DNA of 34,149 bases from contig CAZPQL010000031.1 in the NCBI GenBank assembly GCA_964588725.1, positions 1-34,149 on the forward strand, read 5' to 3'. The translations under genes were made by a program, and so were the position numbers. Source of the DNA: UBA5972 sp964588725 (GTDB lineage Bacteria; Pseudomonadota; Alphaproteobacteria; Rhodobacterales; Rhodobacteraceae). Within the stretch, counting starts at the first letter, position 1. The number at the start of each line of letters is the position of its first letter. Positions 31,265 to 34,149 of the stretch are shown here, in pieces. The notes under the pieces were generated by a model. It saw only the letters and a program-made list of their open reading frames with translations, ran no database searches and had not been told where the DNA came from.

Positions 31265-34084
31265 TTAGTGTGCCTCCGCCCAGTTCAACCCCTGCCCTGC
31301 GTCCACAACCAGGGGTACGTCAAGTTTTATCACCGGCTGGCAAGCGCCCTCCATAACACTGCGCACTGCTGTCGTGACCGCATCGACGTCGTCTTTCGGC
31401 ACTTCAAATATCAGCTCGTCGTGCACCTGAAGCAACATCCGAGCAGGCAGATGCGCGATCGCGCCTGGCATGCGTATCATGGCGCGGCGGATCACGTCGG
31501 CGGCGGTGCCCTGTATCGGCGCATTAATCGCGGCGCGGCGCGAAAATCCGGCGTGGGGTCCGCGCGCGTTAATCTCCGGCGTATGGATTTTGCGGCCAAA
31601 CAGCGTTTGAACGTAACCCCGTTCTTTGGCAAAGGCCACTGTGTCATCCATATAGGTGCGGATGCCCGGAAAACGTTCAAAATACGTGTCGATAAATGCC
31701 TGCGCCTCGGCGCGCGGAATGCGCAGGTTGCGTGCCAGTCCGAAACCGGAAATCCCGTAGATCACCCCGAAATTGATCGCCTTGGCTTGGCGGCGGATGT
31801 CGGGTGTCATTTCGTTCAGCGGTACGCCAAACATCTGGCTGGCGGTCAGCGCATGAATATCGATCCCATCGTGAAACGCCGCTTTCAGGGCGTCGATATC
31901 GGCAATATGTGCCAGGATACGCAATTCGATCTGGCTGTAATCGAGCGACAGCAAAACATTGCCGGGTTCGGCAATAAAAGCCTCGCGGATACGCCGCCCC
32001 TCTTCGGTGCGCACCGGAATATTCTGCAGGTTTGGATCGGTGCTGGCGAGGCGTCCGGTCGACGCCCCCGAAATCACGTAAGACGTATGCACGCGCCCGG
32101 TTTCCGGATGAATATGTTCCTGCAATGCATCGGTATAGGTCGATTTCAGCTTGGCCATTTGCCGCCAGTCCAGCACTTTGGTCGGCAGTTCGTGCCCTTC
32201 GGCGGCCAGATCTTCCAGCACGTCGGCACCGGTTCCGTAAGCGCCGGTCTTGCCTTTTTTGCCACCGGGCAGTGCCATCTGGTCAAACAGGATTTCCCCC
32301 AGTTGCTTGGGCGACGCCACGTTGAACTTGCCCCCCGCCAGAGCGTAAATTTCGTCCTCCAGCCCCGCCATTTTCTGGGCAAAATTATTGGACATGCGCG
32401 ACAGGTGATCGCGGTTGACCTTGATCCCATGCATTTCCATTTCCGCCAAAACCGCCACCAGCGGGCGTTCCAGTGTCTCGTAAACCTCCGTGACGCGTTC
32501 AGTGTGCAGTTCGGGCTTGAACATCTGCCACAGACGCAAGGTGATGTCCGCGTCTTCGGCCGCATATTTCACCGCCTCGTCTATCGGGACGCGATCAAAA
32601 GTAATCGCCGATTTTCCGGCGCCCAAAAGCGTCTTGATCGGGATCGGCGCGTGTTCCAGATAGCGGTTCGACAAATAGTCCATGCCGTGCCCGTGTTCAC
32701 CACCGTGCAGGGCGTAAGACATCAACATGGTGTCATCAATCGGGGCCACATCGATGCCGACGCGGGCAAAAATCTTGGCGTCGTATTTCATGTTCTGGCC
32801 GATTTTCAGGATTGCAGGATCCTCCAGCACCGGCCTTAACATCGCCAAAACCTCATCCACCGGCATCTGCCCTGCGGTCAGCGCTGACCCACCAAACAAG
32901 TCGCCTTTGCCTTCTTTATGGATCAGCGGAATGTAACAGGCCTGACCCGCCTTCACGCACAGGCATATTCCCACCAGATCCACCCGCATTTCGTCAAGGC
33001 CCGTAGTTTCCGTATCCACCGCCACAAATCCGCGTTCGTAAATTCTGTCGATCCACACCTGCAACGCTTCGCTGTCCCGCACGCATTCATAGTTTTCCGC
33101 ATCAAACGGCACCTGTGCGGCCACGACCGCGCCGCTTTCGACCGGGCTCGATACCCCGTCGGAAGCCGCCCCCTTGATGGCGGGGGGCTCGACGCCAATC
33201 TTGGCGGCGATCCGCGCGCTGAGCGTGCGAAACTCCNNNNNNNNNNCCAAAAACCCCAGCAAAACATCCGGCACCGGTTCTTGCACCTCCAGCGACGCAA
33301 GGCTGACGTCCATATCCATGTCAGTCTTCAGCGTCACCAGCTCGCGGCTAACCCTGATCTGATCGGCAAAATTTATCAGCGTTTCCCGTCGCTTGGGCTG
33401 TTTGATCTCGCCAGCGCGGGCCAGCAGCTCATCCAGATCGCCGTATTCATTGATCAACAGCGCTGCGGTTTTCACCCCGATCCCCGGCGCACCCGGCACG
33501 TTGTCAACGGAATCCCCGGCAAGGCTTTGGATATCGATCACGCGGTCGGGCCTGACGCCAAACTTTTCTTCAACTTCATCAATCCCAATCCGCCGGTTCT
33601 TCATGGGGTCCATCATTTCGATACCGCCGCCCACCAGTTGCATCAGATCCTTATCTGACGAAATGATCGTCACCCGACCCCCGGCGTCGCGCCCCTGCAC
33701 AGCCAGCGTCGCGATAATATCGTCGGCTTCAAAGCCTTCAACTTCCAGACAGGCCAGACTAAACGCCCGGGTTGCGTCCCGCGTCAGCGGAAACTGCGGC
33801 ACCAGATCTTCAGGCGCAGGTGGTCGGTTGGCCTTGTATTCAGGATAAATATCACTGCGAAACGTCTTACCTTTGTGGTCAAAGACCACCGCCACATGGG
33901 TTGGCGCATCAGCGCCTTTCTGGTCCTCGACGAATTTGAACAGCATATTGCAAAAACCCGCCACGGCGCCGACGGGCAGCCCGTCGGACTTGCGCGTCAG
34001 CGGTGGCAACGCATGATAGGCGCGAAAGATAAAGCCCGACCCGTCGATCAGATGCAGGTGGTGGCCTTTGCCGAATGCGCTCAT
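31265..34084 (-). CDS. polA: DNA polymerase I
   Basis: The protein is about 939 residues and has three domains. The 5' nuclease (1-290) contains HLIDGSGFIFRAYHALPPL and GDSVDNVPGAPGIGVKTA. The 3'-5' exonuclease (about 335-530) retains the DxE motif D356/E358 in VDTETTG, so proofreading is expected. In the polymerase domain, motif A is LSLDYSQIELRI near 711, motif B is RQAKAINFGVIYGISGFG and motif C is VHDELIF near 885. It fills gaps in repair and removes RNA primers. The ribosome site is GGAAGG before ATG 34084. Ten Ns fall between the 5' nuclease and exonuclease domains (near residue 280) with the reading frame kept, so a few residues are unknown. Confidence 0.97.
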   Translation of the reverse strand: MSAFGKGHHLHLIDGSGFIFRAYHALPPLTRKSDGLPVGAVAGFCNMLFKFVEDQKGADAPTHVAVVFDHKGKTFRSDIYPEYKANRPPAPEDLVPQFPLTRDATRAFSLACLEVEGFEADDIIATLAVQGRDAGGRVTIISSDKDLMQLVGGGIEMMDPMKNRRIGIDEVEEKFGVRPDRVIDIQSLAGDSVDNVPGAPGIGVKTAALLINEYGDLDELLARAGEIKQPKRRETLINFADQIRVSRELVTLKTDMDMDVSLASLEVQEPVPDVLLGFLXXXXEFRTLSARIAAKIGVEPPAIKGAASDGVSSPVESGAVVAAQVPFDAENYECVRDSEALQVWIDRIYERGFVAVDTETTGLDEMRVDLVGICLCVKAGQACYIPLIHKEGKGDLFGGSALTAGQMPVDEVLAMLRPVLEDPAILKIGQNMKYDAKIFARVGIDVAPIDDTMLMSYALHGGEHGHGMDYLSNRYLEHAPIPIKTLLGAGKSAITFDRVPIDEAVKYAAEDADITLRLWQMFKPELHTERVTEVYETLERPLVAVLAEMEMHGIKVNRDHLSRMSNNFAQKMAGLEDEIYALAGGKFNVASPKQLGEILFDQMALPGGKKGKTGAYGTGADVLEDLAAEGHELPTKVLDWRQMAKLKSTYTDALQEHIHPETGRVHTSYVISGASTGRLASTDPNLQNIPVRTEEGRRIREAFIAEPGNVLLSLDYSQIELRILAHIADIDALKAAFHDGIDIHALTASQMFGVPLNEMTPDIRRQAKAINFGVIYGISGFGLARNLRIPRAEAQAFIDTYFERFPGIRTYMDDTVAFAKERGYVQTLFGRKIHTPEINARGPHAGFSRRAAINAPIQGTAADVIRRAMIRMPGAIAHLPARMLLQVHDELIFEVPKDDVDAVTTAVRSVMEGACQPVIKLDVPLVVDAGQGLNWAEAH
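33237..33246. other. Assembly gap (10 N) inside polA
   Basis: Ten undetermined bases follow GAAACTCC on the plus strand. The flanking polA frame is continuous across the gap as written. A round-number N run can be a placeholder, so the true length may differ. Confidence 0.95.
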
Positions 34085-34149
34085 GTCGCGCGCCTTCCGG
34101 GGGAGTAGATTTCAAATCGGGGCAGCATGCGTTTCATGAAAGCGCCAAA
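34081..34149 (-). CDS. C-terminal end of an unidentified gene upstream of polA
   Basis: On the minus strand one frame is open from the window edge to TGA at 34083-34081, ending MLPRFEIYSPGRRAT. The stop overlaps the polA start as ATGA, the junction seen at many real gene pairs in this window. Only 22 codons are visible and the family cannot be named. It could be a chance open frame. Confidence 0.45.
   Translation of the reverse strand, partial: FGAFMKRMLPRFEIYSPGRRAT

Noticed and set aside
31268..32839. Long plus-strand open frame (523 codons) opposite polA
   Set aside because: It is antisense to a clearly conserved polA polymerase domain, its translation has no recognisable motif, and GC-rich codon structure commonly leaves such mirror frames open.
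1..34149. CRISPR array, tRNA, rRNA, insertion sequence or prophage
   Set aside because: Reading through the gaps and genes gave no regularly spaced repeats, tRNA-like cloverleaf, transposase, integrase or phage structural gene.

Overview
The window looks like chromosomal DNA of a marine alphaproteobacterium, most likely a Rhodobacteraceae (Roseobacter-group) member. The basis is family content and layout: a DMSP-lyase-type cupin, glycolate oxidase glcDEF, a MoxR/DUF58/DUF4159 operon divergent from a DUF1285 gene, DUF1127 and GATase-like proteins, moderately high GC, and tightly overlapping ATGA/GTGA operons. No rRNA, tRNA, CRISPR, transposase, integrase or phage gene was seen. A run of ten Ns lies inside polA, so this is a scaffold with a small gap.

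Region 1 (1-4223). The tail of a peptide-type ABC substrate-binding protein ends at a strong terminator. It is followed by a minus-strand DUF1127 gene and a minus-strand operon running tetR -> DMSP-lyase-like cupin (TTG start) -> FAD-dependent amine/amino-acid oxidase. A plus-strand gene with two tandem dimeric alpha/beta-barrel domains diverges from tetR. The shared intergenic region carries a 48-bp imperfect inverted repeat centred on a TTGACA box, a good candidate for the TetR operator. This small regulon is the most interesting part of the window.

Region 2 (4312-12719). A peptide/nickel-type ABC transporter (two permeases and a fused double ATPase, each overlapping the next by 4 bp) is followed by an aldehyde dehydrogenase. 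Then comes a divergent pair: a periplasmic His/Met-rich protein of unknown function and a Crp/Fnr regulator, with a perfect 22-bp palindrome at the regulator's start. An SDR dehydrogenase, a P1-family (DmpA-like) aminopeptidase and a mannose-6-phosphate-isomerase-like cupin follow. Transporter, aldehyde dehydrogenase, SDR and peptidase plausibly take up and break down small peptides or amides.

Region 3 (12716-18197). This holds an arylformamidase-like hydrolase, an ECF sigma factor overlapping a membrane-anchored vWA protein, and a small heat-shock gene with a sigma-32-type promoter and a ROSE-like RNA thermometer. A secreted trypsin-like protease and a ParE toxin without a visible antitoxin complete it.

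Region 4 (18235-29757). Two minus-strand operons: glcDEF (glycolate to glyoxylate) and moxR-DUF58-DUF4159-GATase-like (a predicted MoxR/vWA envelope-associated chaperone-like complex). A DUF1285 gene diverges from moxR.

Region 5 (29788-34149). Decarboxylating 6-phosphogluconate dehydrogenase, DNA polymerase I with intact proofreading motifs, and the last 22 codons of an unidentified gene whose stop overlaps the polA start.
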